Shown: piece after piece, positions 1-9,319 of the stretch
Numbering within the stretch: position 1 is the stretch's first letter
Layout of the letters: every line of letters starts with the position of its first letter
NCBI RefSeq assembly: GCF_006376615.1
Contig: NZ_VEXQ01000004.1
Span: 62,001 to 126,000, forward strand
Origin: Buttiauxella sp. B2
Lineage (GTDB): Bacteria; Pseudomonadota; Gammaproteobacteria; Enterobacterales; Enterobacteriaceae
Reading direction: 5' to 3'
DNA length: 64,000 nucleotides
Notes under the pieces: model-generated
What the model was told of the DNA's origin: nothing
The model's input: only the letters and a program-made list of their open reading frames with translations
The model's database searches: none
Position numbers and translations under genes: made by a program

Positions 1-13
1 AGAGGACAGGATC

Positions 14-403
14 ATGGGTTTATTCGATCAAGTTACTGGCATGATGGGGGGTGGCGATGCAGGTAAATTCAAAGTCATCCTTACATGGATTAATGAACAA
101 GGCGGCATTCAGGCAATTCTTGAACGGTTCAGGGAAAAGGGTTTCTCTGATGTTGTCACCTCCTGGCTGAGTGGTGCGCATAATCAAAGCGTTAACCCTG
201 AGCAGATACAAGAGGTAATGGGCACGCCCGCAATCAGCGAGTTGGCTGAAAAACTCGGGATTGATGTGGGAAGCGCATCTCAACTGCTGGCAGAGCAGTT
301 CCCGAAAATTGTCGATACCTTATCCCCAGCAGGTGAAGTCGCTCACGACGAAGACTTGCTGACCAAAGGCTTCCATATGCTGAAGGATAAATTCTTTAGC
401 TAA
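14..403 (+). CDS. yidB: YidB, DUF937 family protein
   Basis: A 129-residue soluble protein that I recognise as YidB of enterobacteria (DUF937). It opens with MGLFDQVTGMMGGG, a glycine-rich start typical of the family, followed by a helical body containing GFSDVVTSWLSGAHNQ and a region of the form NPEQIQEVMG...ELAEKLGID. There is no signal peptide or membrane segment. The function is unknown in the family. The AGAGGACAGG preceding the ATG supplies the ribosome site. It lies upstream of yidA in the same orientation with its own terminator between them. In E. coli yidA and yidB are also neighbours, next to gyrB, so this end of the window is core backbone. Confidence 0.93.
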   Translation: MGLFDQVTGMMGGGDAGKFKVILTWINEQGGIQAILERFREKGFSDVVTSWLSGAHNQSVNPEQIQEVMGTPAISELAEKLGIDVGSASQLLAEQFPKIVDTLSPAGEVAHDEDLLTKGFHMLKDKFFS

Positions 404-408
404 GAGAA

Positions 409-435
409 AAACGCCACTCTTTACGGGTGGCGTTT
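409..435 (+). terminator. intrinsic terminator after yidB
   Basis: An 8-bp stem (AACGCCAC pairing with GTGGCGTT) encloses a short loop and is followed by a T-rich stretch, six bases after the yidB stop codon. Confidence 0.8.
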
Positions 436-531
436 GTTATTTAAAGGGGACTTTTTTGCGAGAAACGTAGCGCTATTTTTGAGAGCTTAATCGCGTTAGC
501 ATGAGTTAAACTCATTACCTCAGAAAATCCT

Positions 532-1350
532 ATGACTATAAAACTCATTGCTATTGATATGGACGGCACATTGTTGCTGCCAGACCACACCATTTCTCCA
601 GCCGTCAAAGCAGCAATCGCCAGCGCGCGCGAACGCGGTGTAAACGTTGTTTTGTGTACCGGACGCCCTTTTGCAGGTGTTGAGAGCTATCTCAGAGAAC
701 TGCATATGGATAAGCCGAACGATTACTGCATTACCTACAATGGTGCACTGGTTCAGAAGGCAAGCGACGGTAGCACTGTGGCGCAAACTGCGCTGAGCTA
801 CGATGATTACCGCTTCCTGGAACAACTTTCCCGTGATGTCGGTTCTCACTTCCATGCGTTGGACCGCCATACGTTGTACACCGCTAACCGTGACATCAGC
901 TACTACACCGTTCATGAATCTTTTATCGCCAACATCCCTCTGGTGTTCAGCGAGCCAGAAAATATGGATAGAAATGGCGCATTCCTGAAAGTGATGATGA
1001 TCGATGAGCCTGCAATTCTGGATAAAGCCATCGCTAAAATTCCAGATGATGTGTATGAGCGCTATACACTGCTGAAAAGCTCCCCTTACTTTCTCGAGAT
1101 CCTCGATAAGCGTGTCAACAAAGGCACTGGCGTGAAAGCGCTGGCCGAAACACTCGGCATCAAGCAAGAAGAAGTGATGACGCTGGGCGATCAGGAAAAC
1201 GATATTGCGATGCTGGAATACGCCGGGATGGGTGTTGCGATGGAAAACGCTATCGATAAAGTGAAAGAAGTCAGTAACTTTGTGACTAAATCCAATCTTG
1301 AAGATGGCGTTGCGTACGCGATTGAGAAGTTTGTTCTGAACGATCAATAA
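532..1350 (+). CDS. yidA: YidA, HAD-superfamily sugar phosphatase
   Basis: A 272-residue Cof-type HAD phosphatase. In E. coli YidA dephosphorylates sugar phosphates such as erythrose-4-phosphate and alpha-glucose-1-phosphate in the cytoplasm. The nucleophile motif I is at residues 9-13 (DMDGT, with Asp9 and Asp11). The motif II region is VVLCTGRP near residue 40. The distal metal-binding motif is GDQENDIAML around residue 220, preceded by the KGTGVKAL lysine motif III. The large insert between motifs II and III is the C2B cap. Length is that of the E. coli protein (about 270). It stands alone, and a long antisense reading frame opposite it is a shadow. Confidence 0.95.
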   Translation: MTIKLIAIDMDGTLLLPDHTISPAVKAAIASARERGVNVVLCTGRPFAGVESYLRELHMDKPNDYCITYNGALVQKASDGSTVAQTALSYDDYRFLEQLSRDVGSHFHALDRHTLYTANRDISYYTVHESFIANIPLVFSEPENMDRNGAFLKVMMIDEPAILDKAIAKIPDDVYERYTLLKSSPYFLEILDKRVNKGTGVKALAETLGIKQEEVMTLGDQENDIAMLEYAGMGVAMENAIDKVKEVSNFVTKSNLEDGVAYAIEKFVLNDQ

Positions 1351-1427
1351 AATATGAGCCTTGGCATCTGTCATTGCTGAGGCTTATATATTGATACTCA
1401 TCGAATCATATCCCTTAGACATTTGTG

Positions 1428-1682
1428 ATGCCTTTCCTGACATTGTCCGCTGGACTGTGGTTGGGCTGCCACTTACAACTGGGCTGCGAGAGCGTCAGCT
1501 ATACAGGCACCCAGTTCACCATGGCGTGGATCATGATTTTCATCCAACCTCATTACTGGTTTGCTGATCCGCATGTGGCCATGCTGCTATTTTATGGAAC
1601 CATGGTGGGCGTACTGGTTCTGGCTGTGATCATGCTGGTGGTACGCATGTTCAAAGAACATCTATCTTTATCATCGTCTTAG
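1428..1682 (+). CDS. small putative membrane protein, unrecognised
   Basis: An 84-codon frame between yidA and yidR whose product I do not recognise. The C-terminal half contains one clear hydrophobic helix (VAMLLFYGTMVGVLVLAVIM) followed by a basic VRMFKEH, and an earlier weaker segment around TMAWIMIFIQPHYWF, so one or two membrane passes are plausible. No good ribosome site precedes the first ATG; an internal ATG at about 1530 could be the true start. It ends 9 bases before yidR, as if co-transcribed. In E. coli the dgo cluster, cbrA and yidX lie between yidA and yidR, so this may be a lineage-specific gene or a decayed remnant. Confidence 0.45.
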   Translation: MPFLTLSAGLWLGCHLQLGCESVSYTGTQFTMAWIMIFIQPHYWFADPHVAMLLFYGTMVGVLVLAVIMLVVRMFKEHLSLSSS

Positions 1683-1691
1683 GGTAAAGCC

Positions 1692-2960
1692 ATGACTAAA
1701 CAAATCACCTTTGCACCACGCAACCATCAACTCACCAACATCAATACCTGGACCCCAGACAGCCAATGGCTGGTGTTTGACGTGCGCCCATCTGGTGCGT
1801 CATTTACCAGCGAAACCATTGAACGTGTGAATATACATACTGGCGAAGTTGAGGTCGTATATCGCGCTTCACAAAGTGCACATGTTGGTGTTGTGACGGT
1901 GAACCCTCAGCAACCCGAGCGTTTTGTCTTTATTCATGGCCCGGAAAACCCAGATTCTGATTGGCAGTACGACTTTCATCATCGCCGTGGTGTGGTGGTC
2001 GCAAACGGAATAGCAACCAATCTGGATGCGATGTCTCTTACCCCGCCATTTACCCCTGGTGCATTGCGAGGCGGCAGCCATGTTCATGTCTGGAGCCCGG
2101 ACGGTTCGCGTCTGAGCTTCACTTATAACGACCATGTAATGCATGAATACGATGCGGCGAAAGATTTGCGTAACGTTGGCGTTGCGCTACCTTTTGGCCC
2201 TGTCATTCCGGTAAAACAACATCCTCGTGAATATGACGGCAGCCATTATTGTGTGCTGGTTAGCCGCACCACGCCATCACCAAAGCCGGGTAGTGATGAG
2301 ATTAATCGTGCGTACGAAGAAGGCTGGGTGGGTAACAGCGGTTATCGAAAACCGGATGGCAACCAGCAGCGTTGGGCGCTAGCGTTTATTGGTGACACGC
2401 TTTCAGTGACTGGTAATAAAGTACCGGAACTGTTTATTGTTGATTTGCCGGATAACAAAGAAGCTTATTTCCAGGCGGGTGCCGAACCTATTGAAGGTAC
2501 ACAAACCACGTTACCTGCACCGCCTGCGGGCGTGGAGCAACGGCGCCTTACGTTTACTCATCAGCGCCGATACCCAGGTTTAACCACTCAGCCACGACAC
2601 TGGGTACGTAGCAGCCCGGATGGCAGTTTGCTGGCGTTCTTGATGCGCGATGATGCTGGGGTAGTACAAATGTATCTGCTGTCACCTAATGGTGGCGAGC
2701 CACGCCAACTTACGCATGGGAAAGACGATATCCAGTCTGCATTTAACTGGCATCCGTCCGGGAAAGCATTGGGATTTGTGCAGAGTAATCAGATTGTATT
2801 GTGTGAGGCGAGTAGCGGGAAAGTGATGATGCTAACGCAGCCAAATGATAGCGCGCCTTCAGCAGATGCCGTGGTGTTTTCACCTGATGGAAAACACATT
2901 GCGTGGATGCAGGATATTGACGGTTTCCGCCAATTGTTTATGACGGAAACAGGTAATTAA
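1692..2960 (+). CDS. yidR: YidR, DUF3748 beta-propeller-like protein
   Basis: A 422-residue protein matching enterobacterial YidR (DUF3748). It has repeated WD40/TolB-type blades, each with a pattern such as WTPDSQWLVFDVRP, WSPDGSRLSFTYND, SSPDGSLLAFLMRD, WHPSGKALGFVQS and FSPDGKHIAWMQD. This indicates a beta-propeller that may bind a ligand or protein partner; its biochemical function is not established. There is no signal peptide. A weak Shine-Dalgarno (AGGGTAAAGCC) precedes the ATG. It converges on yidQ, with the two stop codons directly abutting (2960/2961). The same yidR-yidQ-ibpA-ibpB order is found in E. coli. Confidence 0.93.
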   Translation: MTKQITFAPRNHQLTNINTWTPDSQWLVFDVRPSGASFTSETIERVNIHTGEVEVVYRASQSAHVGVVTVNPQQPERFVFIHGPENPDSDWQYDFHHRRGVVVANGIATNLDAMSLTPPFTPGALRGGSHVHVWSPDGSRLSFTYNDHVMHEYDAAKDLRNVGVALPFGPVIPVKQHPREYDGSHYCVLVSRTTPSPKPGSDEINRAYEEGWVGNSGYRKPDGNQQRWALAFIGDTLSVTGNKVPELFIVDLPDNKEAYFQAGAEPIEGTQTTLPAPPAGVEQRRLTFTHQRRYPGLTTQPRHWVRSSPDGSLLAFLMRDDAGVVQMYLLSPNGGEPRQLTHGKDDIQSAFNWHPSGKALGFVQSNQIVLCEASSGKVMMLTQPNDSAPSADAVVFSPDGKHIAWMQDIDGFRQLFMTETGN

Positions 2961-3284
2961 TTACTGAACTGGTGGGATCACAGAATTGGTTGCCAGATTC
3001 TTGCTCTCGCTAGCTTCTACTTGAGATTTCAGTGACTTGTCGTTGCGTAACATATCCCACGGCAATAGCACAGTATCCATCACTGCGGTAAACGGCATAT
3101 CCAGTGCCACAAAGGGTTTGTATCCCCAGCTTGTCTCGCCGTCAGCCAGCATTTCGTAACTTGCGCGAGTGCCTGGATAGTACCCTTCTTGCCCACCTGT
3201 GTGCGTCATAACGCTTGAGCATCCGCTCACAGTGAGTAACCCGCTGCCCAGAATTATTGTTGGAAGATAGCTTTTCATCATCAC
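2961..3284 (-). CDS. yidQ: YidQ, DUF1375 outer-membrane-type lipoprotein
   Basis: A 107-residue lipoprotein matching YidQ (DUF1375, the YceK/YidQ family). The N terminus is a short signal peptide ending in a lipobox (LTVSGC), so the mature protein should begin with a lipidated cysteine near residue 22. The conserved core SSVMTHTGGQEGYYPGTRAS and the later LDMPFTAVMDTVLLPWD are family hallmarks. Position +2 after the Cys is Ser, which does not match the inner-membrane retention signal, so outer-membrane sorting is expected. The function is unknown. It is transcribed towards yidR and away from ibpA. Confidence 0.92.
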   Translation of the reverse strand: MMMKSYLPTIILGSGLLTVSGCSSVMTHTGGQEGYYPGTRASYEMLADGETSWGYKPFVALDMPFTAVMDTVLLPWDMLRNDKSLKSQVEASESKNLATNSVIPPVQ

Positions 3285-3463
3285 TGTTAATTTTCGTTTT
3301 TAAGGGCCTTTTCTGGCCTGGTTGCATGGGGGTTATATCACCCATACAGAGAATTAATATATTGCTGTTACCACTCTGTGGTGGTTATCGCAGATAAATC
3401 CGGTTTACTACGTAGTCAGTCTATGTGCTGACAGCTGAAGCCGCAAAAAATTTCCATTTGTGG

Positions 3464-3493
3464 CCTTGAAAAGCGTGAATGAGGACCGATTTT
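3464..3493 (+). promoter_or_regulatory. sigma-32 heat-shock promoter of ibpA
   Basis: CCTTGAAA at 3464-3471 matches the sigma-32 -35 element. CCGATTTT at 3486-3493 matches the CCCATNT-type -10, with a 14-base spacer. It lies 105 bases upstream of the ibpA start, leaving a long leader. Assigned by eye; consistent with known RpoH control of ibpAB. Confidence 0.7.
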
Positions 3494-3499
3494 AGGGAT

Positions 3500-3598
3500 G
3501 TAGTCTGAAGAAGTACGCCGCAAGGGTACTTGGTTTTCGAAGCCTGTCCATGATGGAAGGCAATGTTTGATTCTCGCTGATTTCAGGAGTTTTAATTT
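3500..3598 (+). promoter_or_regulatory. ROSE-type RNA thermometer leader of ibpA
   Basis: The approximately 100-nt ibpA leader ends in a short hairpin region where TCTCGCTGATTTCAGGAG brings a UCGCU anti-Shine-Dalgarno element against the AGGAG ribosome site. This is the hallmark of the ROSE-like thermometer known upstream of E. coli ibpA. Heat would melt this helix and expose the ribosome site. Confidence 0.7.
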
Positions 3599-4012
3599 AT
3601 GCGTAATTTCGATTTATCCCCGCTTTATCGTTCAGCAATTGGTTTTGACCGTTTGTTTAACTTGCTGGAAAATAACCAAAGCCAAAGCAACGGTGGGTAT
3701 CCTCCATACAATGTTGAATTGGTTGACGAAAATAACTATCGCATTGCGATTGCTGTTGCCGGATTCGCGGAAAGCGAACTGGAAATTACAGCCCAGGATA
3801 ACCTACTCGTTGTAAAAGGCGCGCACGCAGACCCGCAACCAGAGCGCACTTATCTCTATCAGGGGATTGCCGAGCGTAATTTCGAACGTAAATTCCAGTT
3901 GGCGGAACATATCCACATCCGTGGCGCTAACCTGGTTAACGGCCTGCTGTATATCGATCTGGAGCGTGTGGTTCCGGAATCAATGAAGCCGCGCCGTATC
4001 GAAATCAACTAA
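3599..4012 (+). CDS. ibpA: IbpA, small heat-shock protein
   Basis: A 137-residue alpha-crystallin-type small heat-shock protein that binds aggregating proteins in the cytoplasm and hands them to DnaK/ClpB. It has an N-terminal arm ([20 protein letters not shown]) and an alpha-crystallin domain at about residues 35-125 ([20 protein letters not shown], then NLLVVKGAH, and [18 protein letters not shown]). The C-terminal tail ends in RRIEIN, containing the I-X-I motif needed for oligomer contacts. Length equals E. coli IbpA. It is followed by ibpB after a structured spacer and is preceded by sigma-32 and thermometer signals. Confidence 0.96.
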   Translation: MRNFDLSPLYRSAIGFDRLFNLLENNQSQSNGGYPPYNVELVDENNYRIAIAVAGFAESELEITAQDNLLVVKGAHADPQPERTYLYQGIAERNFERKFQLAEHIHIRGANLVNGLLYIDLERVVPESMKPRRIEIN

Positions 4013-4017
4013 TTCTG

Positions 4018-4129
4018 TGGGTCGCATAAGCGGCCCACGATATACCCAAAAGATGGGCTCGCCGTAAGGGAGCCGATACCAGTTCGCATACTGGTAAGAC
4101 TTAACTCGCTTCAAAGAAGGAGAAAACTT
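4018..4129 (+). promoter_or_regulatory. structured ibpA-ibpB spacer with three hairpins and ibpB thermometer
   Basis: Three consecutive inverted repeats fill the spacer: GTGGGTCGC/GCGGCCCAC near 4018, GGCTC/GAGCC near 4055 and ACCAG/CTGGT near 4079. The segment CTCGCTTCAAAGAAGGAG just before the ibpB ATG can pair its CGCUUC with the GAAGGAG ribosome site, a second ROSE-like thermometer. Such structure would also be a natural place for RNase processing that separates the two messages. Confidence 0.55.
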
Positions 4130-4558
4130 ATGCGTAATCATGATTTATCACCTCTGCTGCGTCAGTGGATCGGTTTTGACAAACTGGCTAATGCCTTACA
4201 AACCAGCAACGAAGGCCAGTCATTCCCGCCTTACAACATTGAAAAAGGCGATGATAACCACTACCGCATTACACTTGCGCTGGCAGGGTTCCGCCAGGAA
4301 GACCTTGAGATTGAACTGGAAGGAACACGTCTGCATGTAAAAGGGACACCGGTAAAATCAGAGAAAGAAACAACCTGGTTGCATCAAGGGTTAGTGACTC
4401 AGCCATTTAGCTTAAGCTTTACCCTGGCGGAATACATGAAAGTGTCTGGAGCGACCTTTACCAATGGTCTGCTTCATATCGACCTGGTACGTGAGATTCC
4501 TGAAGCGGTTGCACCGAAGCGCATCGCAATCAGTGAGCGTCCAGCACTGGATAGCTAA
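4130..4558 (+). CDS. ibpB: IbpB, small heat-shock protein
   Basis: A 142-residue paralogue of IbpA. It shares the start [20 protein letters not shown] and an alpha-crystallin core ([43 protein letters not shown]). The C-terminal I-X-I motif is IAISE. In E. coli IbpB co-assembles with IbpA on unfolded substrates and promotes disaggregation. It is separated from ibpA by a structured spacer and followed by a strong terminator, so the pair forms one heat-shock operon. A longer frame starting inside this gene at 4464 belongs to the yidE reading frame and is not a real start. Confidence 0.96.
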   Translation: MRNHDLSPLLRQWIGFDKLANALQTSNEGQSFPPYNIEKGDDNHYRITLALAGFRQEDLEIELEGTRLHVKGTPVKSEKETTWLHQGLVTQPFSLSFTLAEYMKVSGATFTNGLLHIDLVREIPEAVAPKRIAISERPALDS

Positions 4559-4576
4559 TTGTCACTACTGCTCTTT

Positions 4577-4602
4577 AGGCCCCATTTTATGGGGCCTTTT
4601 TT
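4577..4602 (+). terminator. intrinsic terminator after ibpB
   Basis: A perfect stem AGGCCCCAT/ATGGGGCCT with a short loop runs into a six-T tract, 18 bases after the ibpB stop. Confidence 0.9.
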
Positions 4603-4682
4603 GTGCTCTGTACCCCAGTAACTCTCTGCGCTGTCTGCCAGAATCCCTGATAACAATAATGTTATTCACAGGGAATGCTTCG

Positions 4683-6338
4683 ATGAGTGGAATAGCGTTA
4701 ACAGTCAGTATGTTGGCTTTGGTCGCGGTCGTCGGCTTGTGGATTGGCAACATCAAAATTCGCGGGGTTGGCTTTGGCATAGGCGGCGTGTTATTCGGCG
4801 GTATTATCGTCGGCCACTTCATCAATCAGGCTGGTGTTAGCTTGAATGGCGACATGCTCCACTTCATTCAGGAATTTGGCCTGATTCTGTTCGTCTACAC
4901 CATCGGTATTCAAGTCGGGCCTGGTTTCTTCTCTTCCTTACGCGTTTCCGGCTTGCGCCTCAACCTCTTTGCCATCCTCATTGTGGTGATAGGTGCGCTG
5001 GTCACTGCTCTCATCTATAAAATATTCGATGTTCCGCTGCCGGTGGTTCTGGGCATTTTCTCGGGTGCTGTAACCAACACTCCGGCATTAGGGGCGGGCC
5101 AGCAAATTCTGACGGATCTTGGCACACCTTCGGAATTGGTCGATAAAATGGGGATGAGCTATGCGATGGCATATCCTTTCGGTATTTGCGGAATCCTCTT
5201 TACCATGTGGCTGATTCGCATGGCATTTCGTATTAACGTCGATCAAGAAGCGAAGCATTTTGATAGCAGTTCTGGTCAGTATCACCCCCAACTGCAGACC
5301 ATGAATATTTGCGTCGCCAACCCTAACCTCAACGGCTTGCCCATTCAGGACGTGCCGGTCCTTAATAGCGACACCATTATTTGTTCACGCCTGAAACGCG
5401 GTGAACTGCTGATGGTGCCCGCACCCGGCACCGTCATACAAACCGGAGATTTACTGCACCTGGTTGGCCAGGAAAAAGATCTGCACTCTGCTCTGTTGGT
5501 GATCGGTCAGCAAGTGGATACCTCGCTGTCCACCCGCGGTACCGACTTGCGTGTGGAGCGCGTGGTGGTGACCAACGAGAAAGTGCTCGGCAAGAAAATC
5601 CGCGATCTGCATTTCAAGCAAAAGTATGACGTGGTTATCTCTCGTCTGAATCGTGCGGGTATCGAACTGGTTGCCAGCAGCAATGCCAATCTGCAATTTG
5701 GTGACATCCTAAATCTGGTCGGTCGTCCTGAATCAATAGAAGCCGTTGCAGCTGAAGTGGGTAACGCGCAACAAAAACTCCAGCAAGTGCAAATGCTACC
5801 GGTATTTATTGGTATCGGGCTGGGTGTGCTGCTGGGTTCTATTCCACTTTTCATTCCAGGATTCCCGGTTGCATTGCGCCTTGGGTTAGCGGGCGGCCCG
5901 CTCATTATGGCGATAATACTTGGGCGGATTGGCAGCATCGGCACGCTGTACTGGTTTATGCCACCGAGCGCTAACCTCGCGTTGCGTGAGCTGGGAATTG
6001 TGCTGTTCCTGGCGGTTGTCGGCCTGAAATCTGGTGGCGATTTTGTTGGCACCTTGCTACATGGTGACGGTGTTAGCTGGATTGGTTACGGCATTCTGAT
6101 TACCGGTATTCCATTGCTGGTCACAGCATTGCTGGCAAGATTGCTGGCCAAAATGAACTACCTGACGCTTTGCGGCATGCTGGCAGGTTCGATGACCGAT
6201 CCGCCTGCACTGGCCTTCGCTAACGGTTTGCATGCTACCAGCGGTGCAGCAGCCTTGTCTTACGCTACCGTTTATCCACTGGTGATGTTCTTGCGCATTA
6301 TCACGCCGCAATTATTAGCCGTTATGTTCTGGATGTAA
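4683..6338 (+). CDS. yidE: YidE, AspT/YidE-family putative transporter
   Basis: A 551-residue inner-membrane protein of the aspartate:alanine exchanger (AAE) family. About five membrane segments at the N terminus ([20 protein letters not shown] onward, to roughly residue 170) are followed by two TrkA-C-type cytoplasmic domains at about residues 195-370, and then a second membrane block to the C terminus. The start is set at ATG 4683 (MSGIALTVS), which gives the family length of about 553. The open frame extends upstream into ibpB but that extension is not homologous. The substrate is unknown. It converges on dsdA over a shared terminator. Confidence 0.93.
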   Translation: MSGIALTVSMLALVAVVGLWIGNIKIRGVGFGIGGVLFGGIIVGHFINQAGVSLNGDMLHFIQEFGLILFVYTIGIQVGPGFFSSLRVSGLRLNLFAILIVVIGALVTALIYKIFDVPLPVVLGIFSGAVTNTPALGAGQQILTDLGTPSELVDKMGMSYAMAYPFGICGILFTMWLIRMAFRINVDQEAKHFDSSSGQYHPQLQTMNICVANPNLNGLPIQDVPVLNSDTIICSRLKRGELLMVPAPGTVIQTGDLLHLVGQEKDLHSALLVIGQQVDTSLSTRGTDLRVERVVVTNEKVLGKKIRDLHFKQKYDVVISRLNRAGIELVASSNANLQFGDILNLVGRPESIEAVAAEVGNAQQKLQQVQMLPVFIGIGLGVLLGSIPLFIPGFPVALRLGLAGGPLIMAIILGRIGSIGTLYWFMPPSANLALRELGIVLFLAVVGLKSGGDFVGTLLHGDGVSWIGYGILITGIPLLVTALLARLLAKMNYLTLCGMLAGSMTDPPALAFANGLHATSGAAALSYATVYPLVMFLRIITPQLLAVMFWM

Positions 6339-6361
6339 TCAAAGACCAGGGAATCACGTTG

Positions 6362-6385
6362 GGGTGAGGTGATGTATCCTCACCC
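6362..6385. terminator. bidirectional terminator between yidE and dsdA
   Basis: An 8-bp perfect inverted repeat (GGGTGAGG/CCTCACCC) with an 8-base loop lies between two convergent genes, flanked by a T-rich side towards dsdA. Confidence 0.6.
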
Positions 6386-6407
6386 TCGTTTGCGTTTCCA
6401 GAAAGCG

Positions 6408-7736
6408 CTATTTAGCCTTCGCCAGGTACTGTGCCATCTCTTCTTCTGGCACCATCCCGCCGCCTGTCGCCCAAACGATATGAGTCGCGTTTTGCAGTTG
6501 TTCAGCGGTGAAGTTGTGCATCTGATGGTAACTCGCATCAGCACTAACATGCAGTGGGCCAGGCATACCGGCTAGTGCAGAAGGCTCCAGGTAAATGTTT
6601 TCTTCTTCTGCCAGCCAGCCGAGCAATCTGTACATCGTCTGGTCTTCAAGGGTATAGAAACCGTCGAGCAGGCGTTGCATTGCTCTTCCTACAAACCCAG
6701 AAGCGCGCCCTACCGCCAGGCCATCGGCAGCAGTAACGTTATCAATACCTAAATCTTGTACGGAAATCGCATCGTGCAGGCCGGTATAAACCCCAAGCAG
6801 CATACAAGGTGAGTGAGTTGGTTCGGCAAAGAAGCAGTGAACGTTATCGCCGAATGCCATTTTCAGGCCAAATGCCACGCCACCAGGCCCACCGCCTACT
6901 CCACACGGTAGATAGACAAACAACGGGTGTTGCTCATCAACAATGCGCCCAAGCTGTGCGAACTGCTCTTTCAGGCGCTGGCCTGCAACTGAGTAGCCAA
7001 GGAACAGCGTGCGGGAGTTTTCATCATCGATAAAGAAACAGTTGGGATCGGCTTCGGCTGCTTTGCGGCCTTGTTCAACGGCCACACCGTAATCTTGCTC
7101 GTACTCAACCACGATAACGCCATGGCTGCGCAATTTTGCCTTTTTCCATGCGCGGGCGTCAGCGGACATGTGCACGGTGACATTAAAACCAATGCGGGCG
7201 CTCATGATGCCGATGGATAAGCCCAGGTTGCCGGTTGAGCCAACGGCGATGCTGTACTGACTAAAGAAGTCTTTAAATTCAGGTGTCAGCAACTTGCTGT
7301 AGTCATCTTCGGTTGTGAGCAGCCCGGCTTCCAGAGCCAGTTTTTCGGCGTGTGTCAGGACTTCATAAATTCCGCCGCGTGCTTTAATCGAGCCTGAAAT
7401 GGGTAAATGGCTGTCTTTTTTCAACAGCAATTGGCCGCGGATTTTTTGCAGATACTCTGCTTCCAGGCGTTTTTGCATTGCCGGAATGGCCACCAGTTCT
7501 GACTCGATAATACCCTTAGTTGCTGCCGTTTCCGGGAATGCTTTCGCCAGATAAGGGGCAAAACGAGTCAGGCGATCATGGGCATCCTGCACATCTTCAG
7601 CTGTCAGACCGACATAAGGCAAGCCTTCGGCAAACGTTGTGGTTGCTGGATTGAACCAACGAGTTTCTTGCAGAGCAACGAGCTCGCTAACCAGTGGAAA
7701 CTGTTGAATTAAAGTATTTATTTCAGCGTTTTTCAT
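6408..7736 (-). CDS. dsdA: D-serine ammonia-lyase (deaminase)
   Basis: A 442-residue PLP enzyme that converts D-serine to pyruvate and ammonia, detoxifying D-serine in the cytoplasm. The Schiff-base lysine lies in [11 protein letters not shown]. The phosphate-binding glycine loop [13 protein letters not shown] and the [10 protein letters not shown] motif, which contacts PLP and the substrate carboxylate, are present. Length matches E. coli DsdA (442). It is downstream of dsdX in the same operon with an 18-base gap. Expression should depend on DsdC and D-serine, by homology. Confidence 0.97.
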   Translation of the reverse strand: MKNAEINTLIQQFPLVSELVALQETRWFNPATTTFAEGLPYVGLTAEDVQDAHDRLTRFAPYLAKAFPETAATKGIIESELVAIPAMQKRLEAEYLQKIRGQLLLKKDSHLPISGSIKARGGIYEVLTHAEKLALEAGLLTTEDDYSKLLTPEFKDFFSQYSIAVGSTGNLGLSIGIMSARIGFNVTVHMSADARAWKKAKLRSHGVIVVEYEQDYGVAVEQGRKAAEADPNCFFIDDENSRTLFLGYSVAGQRLKEQFAQLGRIVDEQHPLFVYLPCGVGGGPGGVAFGLKMAFGDNVHCFFAEPTHSPCMLLGVYTGLHDAISVQDLGIDNVTAADGLAVGRASGFVGRAMQRLLDGFYTLEDQTMYRLLGWLAEEENIYLEPSALAGMPGPLHVSADASYHQMHNFTAEQLQNATHIVWATGGGMVPEEEMAQYLAKAK

Positions 7737-7754
7737 AAGACAATCTCTTTGCGC

Positions 7755-9092
7755 TTAGATGATAAATGAAAGCAGGAACGTAGCGCCCAGTGCCAGCAGA
7801 GAGGCGATAAATGTCGCCGTTGTATAATATTTAAATGTTTCGTTGAGTGTTGCACCGCAATACTGTTTCACCAGCCAGAACAGTGAATCAGTCACGATGG
7901 TGCAACCAATTGCACCGGAGCCGATAGCAATCGTGATAATTTCCGGACTAACGTTGGGATACAGAGGCAGCATTGGAGCGACAATCGCGGTTGCCCCCAT
8001 CATCGCAACAGTTGCAGAGCCTACTGCGGCGTGCAAAATCAAAGCGACCAGCCATGCCAGTAAAATGGGATGCATGTGCAAGTTAGACAGCAACACCGCT
8101 AGCGAATCCGCCAGACCACTGGTTTTAAGGATGGCGTTAAACGCCCCGCCAGCACCGATAATCAGCAAAATATTGGCGATAGAACCGAAGCCATTTTCCG
8201 TATGCGTCAGCATTGTGCTCATGCTCATATGCTGGCGTAATCCAAGGACGTAATAGGCGACAAATACGGCGATAAACATGGCGGTAATCGGGTTACCGAT
8301 AAACTCCAGTACCGTATACAAAGTCCCGCCTTTCACCATATTCAGCTCGGCGACGGTTTTGACCAGCATCAGGCCGATGGGCAGCAAAACGGTAAATAGC
8401 GTCGCACCAAGTGAAGGTAATGATTCCTCATTACGTACTTTTAGGTCAGAAAATTCGGCAGGTACGGCTTTAAACGGCAGACGATTGCCAATTAATTTCA
8501 GGAATAACGGCCCGCCAACCAGAGATGCGGTCAATCCTACAAGCAAACCGTAAACAATCACGGTGCCGACATCCGCCCCCAGCTTGTTGGTGACGTAGAG
8601 TGCCGCCGGATGTGGTGGAACAACGCAATGCACGGCCATTAATGCAGTACACAATGGTATCGCCAGTTTCAGCAGAGAGGTATTGGTCTTTTTCGCGATA
8701 GAAAACGCCAGTGGGATCAGCAGAACCACGCCCACTTCCACGAACAGCGTGATACCGCAAATCAACCCCACCAGAACCATGATGACGTCTGCAGACAACC
8801 AGCGACAGCGCTGTAATGCCAGACCAATACGTTCGGCCCCGCCGGAGACCTCCATCATCTTGCCCAAAATTGTACCCAGGCCGATAACCGCGGCGAGGAA
8901 CCCTAAGGTACTGCCGATGCCGCTTTCAATGGCGTTGACCATATCCAGTGGGCTCATGCTCATCATCGTGCCGACAAAAAAGCTGGCCAGCAGTAATGCG
9001 AGGAAAGGGTGAAACTTCAGTTTTACGATGGTTAACACAATCAAAATGATGCTACTAAGCAGCGTACCTACAACCCAGATCTGAGATTCCAT
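7755..9092 (-). CDS. dsdX: D-serine permease DsdX (GntP family)
   Basis: A 445-residue inner-membrane transporter of the GntP gluconate permease family that imports D-serine with protons. About 12 hydrophobic segments are visible, with hallmarks such as FVEVGVVLLIPLAFSIAKK, ALMAVHCVVPPHPAALY and a glycine-rich IGAGGAFNAILKTSG. Length equals E. coli DsdX. It is the first gene of dsdXA. GGTGGGAT just before its ATG serves as the ribosome site. The operon is divergent from the activator dsdC. Confidence 0.96.
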   Translation of the reverse strand: MESQIWVVGTLLSSIILIVLTIVKLKFHPFLALLLASFFVGTMMSMSPLDMVNAIESGIGSTLGFLAAVIGLGTILGKMMEVSGGAERIGLALQRCRWLSADVIMVLVGLICGITLFVEVGVVLLIPLAFSIAKKTNTSLLKLAIPLCTALMAVHCVVPPHPAALYVTNKLGADVGTVIVYGLLVGLTASLVGGPLFLKLIGNRLPFKAVPAEFSDLKVRNEESLPSLGATLFTVLLPIGLMLVKTVAELNMVKGGTLYTVLEFIGNPITAMFIAVFVAYYVLGLRQHMSMSTMLTHTENGFGSIANILLIIGAGGAFNAILKTSGLADSLAVLLSNLHMHPILLAWLVALILHAAVGSATVAMMGATAIVAPMLPLYPNVSPEIITIAIGSGAIGCTIVTDSLFWLVKQYCGATLNETFKYYTTATFIASLLALGATFLLSFII

Positions 9093-9319
9093 ATCCCACC
9101 TCGTTGAGCGATTTATCTGCCGCTATTGGATAAAAATCGCCACGGGCTGACAAACGATATAAATAGCCTTTCAGATGATGTGGATTGATTCAAAAGAGTG
9201 ATTCAGGTTGTAAAATGGAGCTGAAATTAGACTTTGGTTCAATTTTTTGCATCTTAAAACTGAGGATCACCGTGAATCTTTTTACAATATGAGCCAGGTT
9301 AACTTACCCAAAGGCCGCT
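9093..9319. promoter_or_regulatory. divergent dsdX-dsdC control region
   Basis: These 227 bases separate the D-serine operon from its LysR-type activator, so the promoters of both must lie here. It contains AT-rich stretches (for example TTTGGTTCAATTTTTTGCATC near 9233), but I could not define a specific DsdC site or CRP site by eye. Confidence 0.5.

Noticed and set aside
520-1374. 284-codon open frame on the minus strand opposite yidA
   Set aside because: It mirrors the high-confidence yidA gene, has no recognisable domain or ribosome site, and is explained by codon bias of the sense gene.
4464-4682. Extended N terminus for YidE starting inside ibpB
   Set aside because: The 73 extra codons read a shifted frame of ibpB and its terminator. 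The homologous start is the ATG at 4683.
5507-6052. 181-codon antisense frame opposite yidE
   Set aside because: Pro/Ser/Arg-rich composition typical of antisense of a membrane protein gene; no start signals.
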